Below, one piece after another: positions 40,449 through 49,017 of a stretch of DNA of 64,000 nt. Both the position numbers and the translations under genes were made by a program. This stretch comes from Herbidospora mongoliensis (lineage in GTDB: Bacteria; Actinomycetota; Actinomycetes; Streptosporangiales; Streptosporangiaceae): the NCBI RefSeq assembly GCF_001570545.1, contig NZ_BBXD01000015.1, positions 349,555 to 413,554 on the forward strand. The letters are read 5' to 3'. Below the pieces are notes generated by a model that saw nothing but the letters and a program-made list of their open reading frames with translations, was not told the origin of the DNA and did not search any database. The first letter of the stretch is position 1. Each line of letters opens with the position of its first letter.

Positions 40449-41575
40449 GGGCGGAAGAAGGCGCGCAGTTCCTCGGCGTAGAGCTCGGGCTCCTCGAACG
40501 CCGCGAAGTGCCCGCCACGTGCCGGTTCGCTCACGTGGACGGTGTTGGCGACGCGGTCGAGCCAGGCCCGGGGCGGCCGGACGACGTCGCCCGCGAAGAT
40601 CGCGAACCCCGACGGGACCTCGACCCGGCGGGCGAGCTGCGCGGGCGGGATCGCGGCGTTGGCGCGGTACATGCGCATCGACGAGCCGATCGTCCCGGTG
40701 AGCCAGTAGATCGTGAGGTTCGTCAGGATCTCGTCCCTGGTGAGGGCCTGGTCGCTCCACGACTGGAGCTTCTCCACGATCCACGCGGCGAGCCCGGCCG
40801 GTGAGTCGTTGAGGCCGACCGCCGCGGTCTGGGGCTTGGTGCGGTGGACGGCGGCGTAGGCGCCCTCGTCGCGGCCCCAAGCCGTGGCGCTCTCGATCCA
40901 GGCGCGCTCCTCGGGCGCGAGCTCCGCCGGGTCGCCCGCGAAGATGGGCAGCCCCGCGTCGGTGCGGTGCACCGCCACCACCCGATGGGGGTGGTCGAGC
41001 GCGAGGTAGCGGCTCACATGGCTGCCGATGTCCCCGCCCGCCGCGCCGAATCGCGGGTAACCGAGCCCGTACATGAGCTCGGACCACAGCTCGGCGACGG
41101 CGATGGAGTCCAGGGCGGGGTCCGGGATCTCGGAGTAGCCGAAGCCCGGCACGTCGGGCACCACGACGTCGAACGCGTCGGCGGGGTCGGCGCCGTGCGC
41201 GCCGGGGTCGGTCAGCAGCGGGATGACCTTCTGGTAGCGCCAGAACGAGTCGGGCCAGCCGTGGCTGAGCACCAGCGGCAGCACCGGACCGGTCGGCCCG
41301 ACCGCCTTGGCGTGCACGTAGTGGATCCCGAGACCGCCGACCTCGACGCGGAAACGGGGCAGCTGGTTGAGGGCCTTCTCCTGCGCCCGCCAGTCGAACC
41401 CGTCGGCCCAGTAGGCGACCAGCTCACGGAGGTAGTCGAGGTCGGTCCCGATGGACCAACCGGCGTCCTCGGGGTTGTCGGGCCAGCGCGTGGCGCGAAG
41501 TCGCGTCCGGAGGTCCTCCAGGGCCTCTTCGCTGGCCTGTGGGGTGAACGGCTCAGGAGGGAACATGAGCGGCAT
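40439..41575 (-). CDS. Epoxide hydrolase (EPHX1-like, with N-terminal EHN domain)
   Basis: This 378-aa alpha/beta hydrolase begins with the epoxide hydrolase N-terminal domain (DLRTRLRATRWPDNPEDAGW), then the oxyanion motif HGWPDSFW, the Asp nucleophile in AAGGDIGSHV, the RxNxxxP-type RANAAIPP, and the final His in ARGGHFAAFEEPELYAEELR. It opens epoxides to diols. Two in-frame ATGs (41575 and 41566) are possible starts; neither has a strong ribosome site. It is divergent from the ferredoxin fusion/P450 pair, so it may act on an epoxide made by that P450; this is inference. Confidence 0.92.
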   Translation of the reverse strand: MPLMFPPEPFTPQASEEALEDLRTRLRATRWPDNPEDAGWSIGTDLDYLRELVAYWADGFDWRAQEKALNQLPRFRVEVGGLGIHYVHAKAVGPTGPVLPLVLSHGWPDSFWRYQKVIPLLTDPGAHGADPADAFDVVVPDVPGFGYSEIPDPALDSIAVAELWSELMYGLGYPRFGAAGGDIGSHVSRYLALDHPHRVVAVHRTDAGLPIFAGDPAELAPEERAWIESATAWGRDEGAYAAVHRTKPQTAAVGLNDSPAGLAAWIVEKLQSWSDQALTRDEILTNLTIYWLTGTIGSSMRMYRANAAIPPAQLARRVEVPSGFAIFAGDVVRPPRAWLDRVANTVHVSEPARGGHFAAFEEPELYAEELRAFFRPYR

Positions 41576-41647
41576 CGTACTAAAAAACCGGAAAAGAACG
41601 CTGTGACCTGGACATGCGGGGTGTCGCGGCCGGGCACGGCCGATCTT

Positions 41648-43213
41648 GTGAGAGTGGTCGTCGATCTGACGCGGTGCCAAGGCTACGGCCAGTGCGTGTT
41701 CCTCGCGCCCGAGGTCTTCCGCATGCGCGAAGAGGTTCTCCTGTACGACCTGGACCCGCCCGCAGGCCGGCGCGACCACGTGCTGAGGGCGGCGGCCGCG
41801 TGCCCCGTCCAGGCCATCCACCTCGACTGGAGGGAGAGCCGGAACCTCCCGGAGACGAAGCCCGGCGGGAGCACCTACGAGGGCAGGATCGTCATCGTCG
41901 GCGGCTCGCTGGCCGGCGCGCGGGCGGCGGGGACGCTGCGGCGGGAGGGCTTCACCGGGCCGCTGACGGTGATCAGCGAGGAGGAGGGCGAGCCCTACGA
42001 CCGGCCGCCCCTGTCCAAGCAGGTCCTCACCGGCCAGGTGGCGCCGGAGAACACCCGGCTGCCGCGCCTGCGCGAGGTCGAGGTCGAGTGGCTGGCCGGC
42101 ACCCCCGCCACCGGCCTGGACGTGGCCGCCAAGAAGGTGCTCCTGGCCGACGGCCGCGAGATCCCGTTCGACCGCGTCCTGCTCGCCACCGGCACCCGCG
42201 CCCGCCCCTGGCCCGACGAGGCGGAGGCCAAGCTGAAGGGCGTCCACACGCTGCGCTCGGCCCAGGACGCGGCCGGGCTGCGCGAGGCGCTGGCGGCCGG
42301 GCCGAAACGCGTGCTGATCCTGGGCGCGGGGTTCACCGGCAGCGAGATCGCCTCCGTCTGCCGCGAACTCGACCTGCCGGTGACCGTCGTGGAACGCGGG
42401 TCGGCCCCGCTGGTGAGCGCCCTGGGCGGCGTCATCGGCGACGTGGCGGCGGAACTGCAGCGCGCGCACGGCGTCGACCTGCGCTGCGACACGACCGTCA
42501 CCTCCCTGGAGGGCGACGCCGACGGCCGGCTGCGCAAGGCCCACCTGTCGGACGGCAGCACCGTCGAGGCCGACGTGGCCGTCGTCGCGCTCGGCTCGGT
42601 CCGCAACGTCGAATGGCTGGAGGGCTCCGGCCTGGCCGCCGGGGTGTGGGGCGTGACCTGCGACGCGGGCTGCCGCGCCGTCGACATCAACGGACTGGTC
42701 CTGGACGACGTCTTCGTGGCCGGTGACATCGCCCGCTTCCCGCATCCGCTCTACCAATACCAGTTCATGACGCTGGAGCACTGGGGGAACGCGGTCGCCC
42801 AGGCCGAGATCGCGGCCCACAACATGATCAGCGACCAGGCGCACCGCTGGCCGCACGTGTCGGTGCCGGTGTTCTGGTCGAGCCAGTTCGGGGTCAACAT
42901 CAAGTCGGTCGGCGTGCCGACCTTCGCCGACGAGATCGCCGTCACCCAGGGCTCGACGGCCGGCCACCGGTTCGTGGCCGCCTACGGCTACCAGGGGCGG
43001 ATCACCGCGGCGGTCACCTTCGACCAGGGCATGTGGCTGGAGCACTACCAGCGGCTGATCGAGCAGGCCGCGCCCTTCCCTTCAGAGAACGCGACGCCCG
43101 TCCGCGTACCGGAGAAACTGTCCGCCACCGCCGAGGCGACCGTGGTCGTGACCGGCCACGACCCGGCCGAACGACGGGTCTCCCTGCTGCTGCCCGGAGG
43201 CCGCACGTCATGA
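41648..43213 (+). CDS. [3Fe-4S] ferredoxin fused to FAD-dependent ferredoxin reductase
   Basis: The 521-aa protein joins an N-terminal P450-type ferredoxin (RCQGYGQC, Cys10, Cys16, and Cys52 before Pro: three cysteines as in [3Fe-4S] proteins) to an NAD(P)H/FAD reductase (IVIVGGSLAGARAAGTL, the ATGTRARPW block, ILGAGFTGSEIAS, and VFVAGDIARFPHP). It would carry electrons from NAD(P)H to the P450 encoded right after it, whose ATG overlaps its stop. Start: GTG 41648, because ferredoxins of this kind begin just before VVVDLTRCQG; a GTG at 41603 is also in frame. Such a one-chain redox partner is unusual. Confidence 0.9.
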   Translation: MRVVVDLTRCQGYGQCVFLAPEVFRMREEVLLYDLDPPAGRRDHVLRAAAACPVQAIHLDWRESRNLPETKPGGSTYEGRIVIVGGSLAGARAAGTLRREGFTGPLTVISEEEGEPYDRPPLSKQVLTGQVAPENTRLPRLREVEVEWLAGTPATGLDVAAKKVLLADGREIPFDRVLLATGTRARPWPDEAEAKLKGVHTLRSAQDAAGLREALAAGPKRVLILGAGFTGSEIASVCRELDLPVTVVERGSAPLVSALGGVIGDVAAELQRAHGVDLRCDTTVTSLEGDADGRLRKAHLSDGSTVEADVAVVALGSVRNVEWLEGSGLAAGVWGVTCDAGCRAVDINGLVLDDVFVAGDIARFPHPLYQYQFMTLEHWGNAVAQAEIAAHNMISDQAHRWPHVSVPVFWSSQFGVNIKSVGVPTFADEIAVTQGSTAGHRFVAAYGYQGRITAAVTFDQGMWLEHYQRLIEQAAPFPSENATPVRVPEKLSATAEATVVVTGHDPAERRVSLLLPGGRTS

Positions 43214-44373
43214 GCTGTCCCTTCCACCTCGTTCTCGACCCGTCCAGCCGCGCGAACCCGTACCCGCTGCTCAACGAGCTGCGCGACACACCGGTGGCGC
43301 TTCAGGACGACGGCACGTACGTCGTCAGCACCTACCGCGAGATCGTCGCCCTCCTGCACGACCCCCGGATCAGCTCCGGTCGCCGCACCCTGGACCGCAC
43401 GCCCGCCTTCATCGGCCTCGATCCGCCCGAGCACGACCGGCTGCGCCGCCTGGCCATGCGCCACTTCGGCCCGCCGCACGCACCCGACAAGATCGACCGC
43501 CTGCGGCCGGACATGCTGGCCATCACGACCGAACTGATCGACAACCTGGCCGGCAAACAGCGCGCCGATCTGGTCGACGAGGTGGCCTACCCGCTGCCCG
43601 TGGCGATGATCTGCCGCCTGCTCGGCGTGCCCCGCGAGGACGAGTCGCAGTTCCACGCCTGGGCCGACCGGCTGATCGAGCTCCTGAGCCCGAGGGACGA
43701 GCACCGCGCCGAACGCCAGGAGGTCGCCGACAAACTCGACGACTACCTCGGCGGCCTGGTCGACGAGCGCCGCCACAAGCCCGGCGACGACATGCTGTCG
43801 GGCTTCATCGCCGACGGAGAGATGACCCGGGACGAGATCGTCAGGACCGGCGTGCTGCTGCTGATCGCCGGGCACGAGACCACGATCAACCTGATCGCCA
43901 ACGGCATGCTCACCTTCCTGCGCCGTCCCGACGTGCTGGTCCGCGTCCACGACGACCCCGAGCTGATCGTCCCGGCGGTGGAGGAGCTACTGCGGTACGA
44001 GCCGCCGGTGCAGATGATCTCCTCGCGGGTGGCCCTGGAGGACGTCACCGTCGGCGGGGTCACCATCCCGGCCGGGTCGCCCATCGTGCTGGCCCTGGCG
44101 GCGGGCAGCCGCGATCCCGACCACGTGACCGACCCCGACACGTTCTCGCTCGACCGGCCGCGCAACGAGCACCTGGGCTTCGGCGGCGGCATCCACTACT
44201 GCTTCGGCGCGCCGCTGGCCCGGCTGGAGGCGCAGATCGTGCTGACCGAGCTGGTCCGGCGGCTCTACAACCCCCGGCTGGTCGCCGATCCGCCGCCGTA
44301 CCGGCCGAGCCCGATCCTGCGCGGGCCGCGCCATCTCTGGGTCGACTACGACGAGGTCTTTCCCGCGCGCTGA
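43210..44373 (+). CDS. Cytochrome P450
   Basis: The product (387 aa) has the I-helix AGHETT (residues 220-225), the ExxR pair (Glu259, Arg262), and the heme loop FGGGIHYCFG with Cys331. The length is normal for class I bacterial P450s. It overlaps the redox-partner gene by 4 bp and has a terminator downstream, so the two form a transcription unit. The substrate is unknown; the polyketide to the left, the RiPP to the right, or neither could be its target. Confidence 0.94.
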   Translation: MSCPFHLVLDPSSRANPYPLLNELRDTPVALQDDGTYVVSTYREIVALLHDPRISSGRRTLDRTPAFIGLDPPEHDRLRRLAMRHFGPPHAPDKIDRLRPDMLAITTELIDNLAGKQRADLVDEVAYPLPVAMICRLLGVPREDESQFHAWADRLIELLSPRDEHRAERQEVADKLDDYLGGLVDERRHKPGDDMLSGFIADGEMTRDEIVRTGVLLLIAGHETTINLIANGMLTFLRRPDVLVRVHDDPELIVPAVEELLRYEPPVQMISSRVALEDVTVGGVTIPAGSPIVLALAAGSRDPDHVTDPDTFSLDRPRNEHLGFGGGIHYCFGAPLARLEAQIVLTELVRRLYNPRLVADPPPYRPSPILRGPRHLWVDYDEVFPAR

Positions 44374-44448
44374 GAAAAGCAATTTCTCACCGTCGTGGAA
44401 TTGCCTGGTTCGAAACCTCGCTGACCGTGACACCGCCTGGCAGGTGCG

Positions 44449-44493
44449 GTGCGGAGGGCCGTTGTGTATTCGCCTCCGCACTTTCTGTTTCTT
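44449..44493 (+). terminator. Terminator after the P450 operon
   Basis: A 9-bp stem, GTGCGGAGG (44449-44457) with CCTCCGCAC (44473-44481), is followed by the T-rich TTTCTGTTTCTT. It separates the P450 unit from the RiPP cluster that begins at 44570. Confidence 0.75.
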
Positions 44494-44529
44494 CATCGCC
44501 GATGGACGACTTCCCCGACCGCGCTTACC

Positions 44530-44543
44530 GTGACGATCGTCAC
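44530..44543. promoter_or_regulatory. Perfect 14-bp palindrome upstream of the RiPP precursor
   Basis: GTGACGATCGTCAC is fully self-complementary and ends 26 bp before the precursor start codon, where the start of the transcript or a repressor site would be. No regulator gene lies inside the RiPP cluster, so control by a protein encoded elsewhere is likely. Confidence 0.5.
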
Positions 44544-44569
44544 CGGAAAGCACGAGGAATGGAGAGCGC

Positions 44570-44725
44570 ATGGCGACCAATGAACCGTTTCACCTCGATC
44601 TCGACTCACTCGACGTGATGACGGTCGAGCTCCCCGGCGAGGACCTCGTGAAGGCACTCGGCATGGGCCTGGGCAACACCGAGGTCGGCGCCTCGGGCTA
44701 CATGCGCACGAGCTGGGTCGTCTGA
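44570..44725 (+). CDS. Thiopeptide/pyritide-type RiPP precursor peptide, cysteine-free core
   Basis: A 51-aa peptide, too short to stand out, with GGAG 5 nt before the ATG. The acidic leader (residues 1-41: MATNEPFHLDLDSLDVMTVE, LPGEDLVKALGMGLG, NTEVGA) ends like the thiomuracin precursor leader, which ends MTEVGA before the core. The core is SGYMRTSWVV (residues 42-51), with Ser at core positions 1 and 7, one Thr and no Cys. In thiopeptides the first Ser and a later Ser become dehydroalanines that fuse into a pyridine; here Ser1 and Ser7 would give a 17-membered ring with a Trp-Val-Val tail. Lack of Cys and of azole enzymes fits the pyritide class. The three modifying genes follow at once in the order known from thiomuracin. 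Confidence 0.88.
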   Translation: MATNEPFHLDLDSLDVMTVELPGEDLVKALGMGLGNTEVGASGYMRTSWVV

Positions 44726-44736
44726 GGATCCCGGCC

Positions 44737-47106
44737 GTGGTCTCGACGCGTCGTGGTCTGCCGGGACGCGTCGAGATCGACGCGACCGTGGTCGTCAGGG
44801 TCGCCGCGCTGCCGGTGACGGCCCTCGCGGAGCTGAGGTGCGCGGCCACGTGGGAGAGCGTCCAGGAGATCCTGTCGGCCCGTGACCGGCTGGCCGCCGA
44901 GGGGCGGCGGCTCGCGGGCGAACTGGAGCCGGTGATCGGAACGACCCCGCCAGGCCCGGCGCGAGCGGCGCTGGTGGCGACGCGGCGGGCGCTGTACAAC
45001 ACGAGACGGCCGGGCGGCCACGTCTGGCCGGGTGCCACCGACTGGGTCGCGGACCTCGATCGGCATGACGCGCTCGTCCGGCGGCTTCCCGGCCTGCTCG
45101 AACAGGAGCGCCGGGGCGCCTGCGAGGTGCTGCGCCGGTGGGCCGGCGCCGACGCCTTCCGCTACGGCCTGCTCCAGGCGGGACCGTCGATGTCCGGCGC
45201 GCTGAGCCGGTGGCTGGCCGCGCCGCCCGGCAGCGTGCCGCCGCGCCGGGTCGCGCTCCGGCTCGCCAAGTACCTGGCCCGCGTCGTGGCGAAGACCAGC
45301 CCGCACGCGACCTTCATGACGACGGCCCTCGGGACGTGGAGCGACGACGGCGAGCCGATTTGCCGGCCCGGACCGTGGGCGTGGCGGAGCGCGGTCGAGC
45401 CGAACGTGCCCCTGCTGCTGCGGCTGCTCACCGACCTGGCCCGCGACGACGCGGGGCTCGCGGCCTTGTTCGAGGTCAGGCCCAACCCGAGCCTTCACGA
45501 GGACGACGGCCGCCTGTGGTGGATGACGGGCCAGGAGGACGCCTACAGCGGCGTCGCCGTCTCCGAACCGCTGCGACGGCTGTTGAGCCCGCCGTATGAG
45601 GACGCCCGGCTGGTCGAGCTGGGCCTGCTGGAGCGCCGCCCGCCGGTCGCCGATCAGGACGCCGCGCATCTCGGCACCCTGATCGATCGGCTCGGCCCGC
45701 ATCGGGTGGGGAAGTCGCTGGCAGCCGTACAGGAGGCGCTCGACCGGTATCCCGACGCGGCCGACGTGACCGAACGCGAGGAACTGCGACGGCGGGTGCG
45801 GTCGGCGTTCACCGAGCTGGCCGGAGGGGACGCCGGCCGGTTGCCGGACCGCAACCTCTTCCACGAGAACGCCGTGGTCACCACACCAGGCCCTCGGTTG
45901 AGCCGGGACGCCTGGGGTCCCGCTCTCGACGACCTGCGCACGATCATCGCCTTCGCGGCGGTCCTCGATCGTGACGGGATCGCCCGGCGGCTCGCCGCCG
46001 ACCTGTTCGCCGAGTGGTTCGGCGAAGGCGCGGAGGCGCAGTTCGGCCGGTTCCACCGGATGCTCGCGGAGCGAACCGCCCCCGGAACGCCCGCTGGTGA
46101 GTTGCATGCGCTCATGTTCCCGTGGGAGGAAACGCTCCTTTCAGGCGCTTGGGCGGAGGCGCCGGCCGCACTGCGCGGCCTGCTGCCCGAGACCCCGGAC
46201 GCGGTCCGGCTCAGCGGGTCCGCCCGTCCGGTGGGGTCGGTGTCCTGTTTCGTCCAGGTGATCGGCCCGCCGGACGAGTCGCCGGTGCGGCTGGTGCTCA
46301 ACGGGATCGGCCCGGGGTACGGCGCGATGCGCAGCCGGGTGCACCGCCTGCTGCGGGTCGCCGGTGTCCCGGTGGGTGCGAACCCGCAGGTCGGCAGGGA
46401 GCGCGGGCTGCCGGTGGAGATCTCCGGGCTGTTCGGCAGCAACGTCAACCTGCGGTCCCCGGTGGCGGCCCACGAGATCGCCTATCCGGGGGTGGTCCCG
46501 GGCACGACCGCGTTCGGCCTGGGGGAGCTGACCGTCCGGCACGAGCCCGGCGGGCTCGCTCTGCGGCACGCCGGCACCCGGCTCTTCCCGGTCTACACCG
46601 GCATGGTCGCGCCCATGCTCCTGCCGCGCACGGCCCGCCTCCTGCTTCAGCTCTTCGGCGACCTGCCCAGCCCGGCGAAGGACCTGGCGGAGGTCTTCGC
46701 CCCGCCCCCCGAGCCGGTGCCGGACGGGGTCGAGCGGACGGCCAGGGTGTCGGTCGGCCGGGTCACCGTGGCCCGCGCCGCCTGGTACGTCACGAAGGGC
46801 GAGGTCCCACGCCGGGGCAAGAGCTCCGAGACGGCGTACCTGCTCGCCCTCGCGGCCTGGTTCGCCCGGCACGACCTGCCGGAACGCTGTTTCGTCTCCT
46901 CCCGCGACCCCGGTGCGCGGGCCCGCGCGGCGCGGCTCGGCAAGCCGACCTATCTCGACCTGGCCGACCCCGCGCTGGTCACGCTGTTCGACCGGGGGCT
47001 GGACACCAGCGGTCCGGTGATCGTCTTCCACGAGCTTCTCCCCGGCTTCGAGGCGGCGGCCGGCGGCCATGTGAGCGAATACGTGGTCGAGGTGGGCCAT
47101 GACTGA
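44737..47106 (+). CDS. Split LanB, tRNA-Glu-dependent glutamylation protein (TbtB-like)
   Basis: The 789-aa protein matches the N-terminal lantibiotic dehydratase domain: the marker KTSPHATFM near residue 186, and later GSNVNLRSP and ELLPGF-type segments near the C-terminus. It lacks the C-terminal elimination domain, which is encoded separately downstream, as in thiopeptide clusters. Such proteins use glutamyl-tRNA to glutamylate Ser/Thr of the precursor so that they can be eliminated to dehydroamino acids. The GTG start at 44737 lies 11 bp after the precursor stop, with GAGGA overlapping that stop, so precursor and enzyme are made together. The next gene overlaps by 8 bp. Confidence 0.92.
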   Translation: MVSTRRGLPGRVEIDATVVVRVAALPVTALAELRCAATWESVQEILSARDRLAAEGRRLAGELEPVIGTTPPGPARAALVATRRALYNTRRPGGHVWPGATDWVADLDRHDALVRRLPGLLEQERRGACEVLRRWAGADAFRYGLLQAGPSMSGALSRWLAAPPGSVPPRRVALRLAKYLARVVAKTSPHATFMTTALGTWSDDGEPICRPGPWAWRSAVEPNVPLLLRLLTDLARDDAGLAALFEVRPNPSLHEDDGRLWWMTGQEDAYSGVAVSEPLRRLLSPPYEDARLVELGLLERRPPVADQDAAHLGTLIDRLGPHRVGKSLAAVQEALDRYPDAADVTEREELRRRVRSAFTELAGGDAGRLPDRNLFHENAVVTTPGPRLSRDAWGPALDDLRTIIAFAAVLDRDGIARRLAADLFAEWFGEGAEAQFGRFHRMLAERTAPGTPAGELHALMFPWEETLLSGAWAEAPAALRGLLPETPDAVRLSGSARPVGSVSCFVQVIGPPDESPVRLVLNGIGPGYGAMRSRVHRLLRVAGVPVGANPQVGRERGLPVEISGLFGSNVNLRSPVAAHEIAYPGVVPGTTAFGLGELTVRHEPGGLALRHAGTRLFPVYTGMVAPMLLPRTARLLLQLFGDLPSPAKDLAEVFAPPPEPVPDGVERTARVSVGRVTVARAAWYVTKGEVPRRGKSSETAYLLALAAWFARHDLPERCFVSSRDPGARARAARLGKPTYLDLADPALVTLFDRGLDTSGPVIVFHELLPGFEAAAGGHVSEYVVEVGHD

Positions 47107-47962
47107 CCGCTGGATCTCGCTGCACGCCTTCCACCGGACCGGCACCGACCTGCTGCTCGTCACCGCCGTCGACGGCCTGATCAAAGAGCTGGACGGACGG
47201 CTCGACCGGTACTTCTTCCTGCGCTACTGGGAGGGCGGCCCCCACCTGCGGCTCCGCCTGCTGCCCCGCGTCCCCGACGACGCCGCGACGATCGGGAGAC
47301 GCGCCACCGCCGTCCTGGAGGAGTACCTCGCGGCGTATCCGGCGACGACCCCGTGGGACCGCGAGGGCTACGCGCTGCTGGCCGCCGAGTTCGCCCGGCA
47401 GGAGGGCCTGGCCGCCTACGACGAGCGCCTCCGGCCCGACGATCACGTGGAGGCCATCGCCTACCGGCCCGAATACGCGATGTACGGCGGCCCGGAGGCG
47501 GTCGACGCCGTCGAGAGGCACTTCACCGACTCCAGCAGGATCGCGCTGGCCATCCTGCGCGGCGAGCCCGACCCCCGGCGGCGGCTGGGCCACGCGCTCA
47601 CCGCGATGATGCTCACGCTCATGGCCTGGGAACCCGACCCGGGCCGCCTGGCGTCCGTGCTGGCGGGGGAGCGCGACCGCTGGGATCCGGCCCCGGCCCG
47701 CGCCCGGCACGCGGAGATCTTCGCGGGCCGGCGCGACGCCCTCACCGCGCAGGCCGAACGCTGCCGGCGCATCGCCACCTCGGGCAGCACCTGGTGGCGT
47801 TCGGTCGACGCCCTTCAGCGACGCCTCGCCGACCTTCAACTGGACTCCAGGATCGTGCTCGAACGGTGCGTCCACCTGTTCTGCAACCGGCTCGGCCTGT
47901 CGATCGCCGAAGAGGCGCACCTGCGATACCTGACCGCAGCCACCCTGGAGAAGGCCTCATGA
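47099..47962 (+). CDS. Glutamate-elimination protein (TbtC-like, SpaB C-terminal domain)
   Basis: A 287-aa protein of the thiopeptide-type bacteriocin biosynthesis domain (Lant_dehydr_C/SpaB_C), with FFLRYWEGGPHLRLRL near residues 38-53. The arginine/histidine cluster there is like that of LanB elimination domains. From its place as the first of two such proteins after the split LanB, and from its shorter length, I assign glutamate elimination (Ser to Dha). Which of the two copies eliminates and which makes the pyridine cannot be proved from sequence alone. It overlaps both neighbours. Confidence 0.82.
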   Translation: MTDRWISLHAFHRTGTDLLLVTAVDGLIKELDGRLDRYFFLRYWEGGPHLRLRLLPRVPDDAATIGRRATAVLEEYLAAYPATTPWDREGYALLAAEFARQEGLAAYDERLRPDDHVEAIAYRPEYAMYGGPEAVDAVERHFTDSSRIALAILRGEPDPRRRLGHALTAMMLTLMAWEPDPGRLASVLAGERDRWDPAPARARHAEIFAGRRDALTAQAERCRRIATSGSTWWRSVDALQRRLADLQLDSRIVLERCVHLFCNRLGLSIAEEAHLRYLTAATLEKAS

Positions 47963-49017
47963 GCTGGCGCAGCACGCAGATCCGCTACTACGACCAGGAC
48001 AAGACCGGCCTGATCCTGGACTGCGTCCGCCCGCTGTTCGAGCGCCTGGACGGCCGGATCGAGCAGCCGTATTTCGTCCGCCACTGGCGTCAGGGGCCGC
48101 ACCTGCGGCTCAACTTCCGGGCGGCCACGCACGACTGGCTCCCCGTCGCTACCGGGACGATCACCCGCTACCTGCGCGAACACCCGTCCACGACCCTCCT
48201 CGACGCCGGCGAGCTGCTCGAACCCCACCGCCTGCTGGCCGTCCGGGAGCACGAGACCGGGCCGCTCCTGCCGTGGTACCCGGACAACTCCGTGCAGACC
48301 GAGCCCTACGACGACCGCCTTCGCGTCTTCGGCGGGCAGGCGCTCACGGACCTGGTCGACGCCGCCGCCGCGGAGAGCACCCGGCTCACCTTCGGCACGC
48401 TCGACCAGGTGCGCCGGGGTGAGCTCGCGCTGTTCGCGGTCGCCATCGACCTCATGGTCGCCGTGGCGCACGTCAGCGTGCCGCCGGTCAGCCGGGGCTA
48501 TATGTCCTACCGCTCCCACGTCTCGGCGGCCGTCGCGGCCAGTGAGAACCCGGCCGCGATCACGGAGGCGTTCGAGGCCAGATATCGCCAGAACGCCCGG
48601 GAGCTGCGCGCGACCGTGGTCGGCGTGGTGAACTCCATCGACGCGGGGGAGGCCGCGCCACACGTACAGGACTGGATCGCCTTCACCCGCCGCCAGAAGG
48701 AACGGGCCCTCCCGCTGCTGGCCGGCGCGGAGATCGACCTGGACACCCCCGGCCAGCCGGAGGACCCGCGCCGCCACCCGGTCGACTATTTCGACGTGCT
48801 CATGTCCACCGACCGCTACCGCACCGAGGTCCTCGCGTCGGACTGGTTCCGGGCCCACCGCGTCGCGGTCAACCTGCTCTACGCCCACCTGGCCCGGCTC
48901 GGCGTCACCCCGATCCAGCGGCATCTGTTCTGCCACCTGATCTCCTCGGCGATCGAGGAGGAGTACGGCGTCTCGCCGCTGGAGAGAGCCCGCGAATACC
49001 TCAGGATGGGCCCATGA
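47959..49017 (+). CDS. Pyridine synthase-like [4+2] cycloaddition enzyme (TbtD-like)
   Basis: This 352-aa protein is a second Lant_dehydr_C-type domain (TQIRYYDQDKTGLIL; YFVRHWRQGPHLRLNF), longer than the one before it. In thiopeptide clusters the second such protein joins two dehydroalanines of the core, expels water and the leader peptide as its amide, and so makes the central pyridine and macrocycle. Gene order A-B-C-D as in thiomuracin, and the length of about 350 aa, support this assignment. The start overlaps the previous stop (ATGA), and its stop overlaps the dipeptidase start. Confidence 0.83.
   Translation: MSWRSTQIRYYDQDKTGLILDCVRPLFERLDGRIEQPYFVRHWRQGPHLRLNFRAATHDWLPVATGTITRYLREHPSTTLLDAGELLEPHRLLAVREHETGPLLPWYPDNSVQTEPYDDRLRVFGGQALTDLVDAAAAESTRLTFGTLDQVRRGELALFAVAIDLMVAVAHVSVPPVSRGYMSYRSHVSAAVAASENPAAITEAFEARYRQNARELRATVVGVVNSIDAGEAAPHVQDWIAFTRRQKERALPLLAGAEIDLDTPGQPEDPRRHPVDYFDVLMSTDRYRTEVLASDWFRAHRVAVNLLYAHLARLGVTPIQRHLFCHLISSAIEEEYGVSPLERAREYLRMGP

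Noticed and set aside
40844..41602. Upstream extension of the ferredoxin-reductase fusion
   Set aside because: It is antisense to the epoxide hydrolase gene and has no ferredoxin features before VVVDLTRC.
44737..49017. A lanthipeptide or PEARL-type (aminoacyl-tRNA peptide ligase) pathway for the LanB-like genes
   Set aside because: There is no Cys in the precursor and no LanC cyclase. PEARL systems use a lone small LanB, whereas here two SpaB_C-type proteins follow and the leader end matches thiopeptides.
44570..49017. A classical thiopeptide
   Set aside because: The core has no Cys, and there is no YcaO/cyclodehydratase or azoline dehydrogenase in the window.
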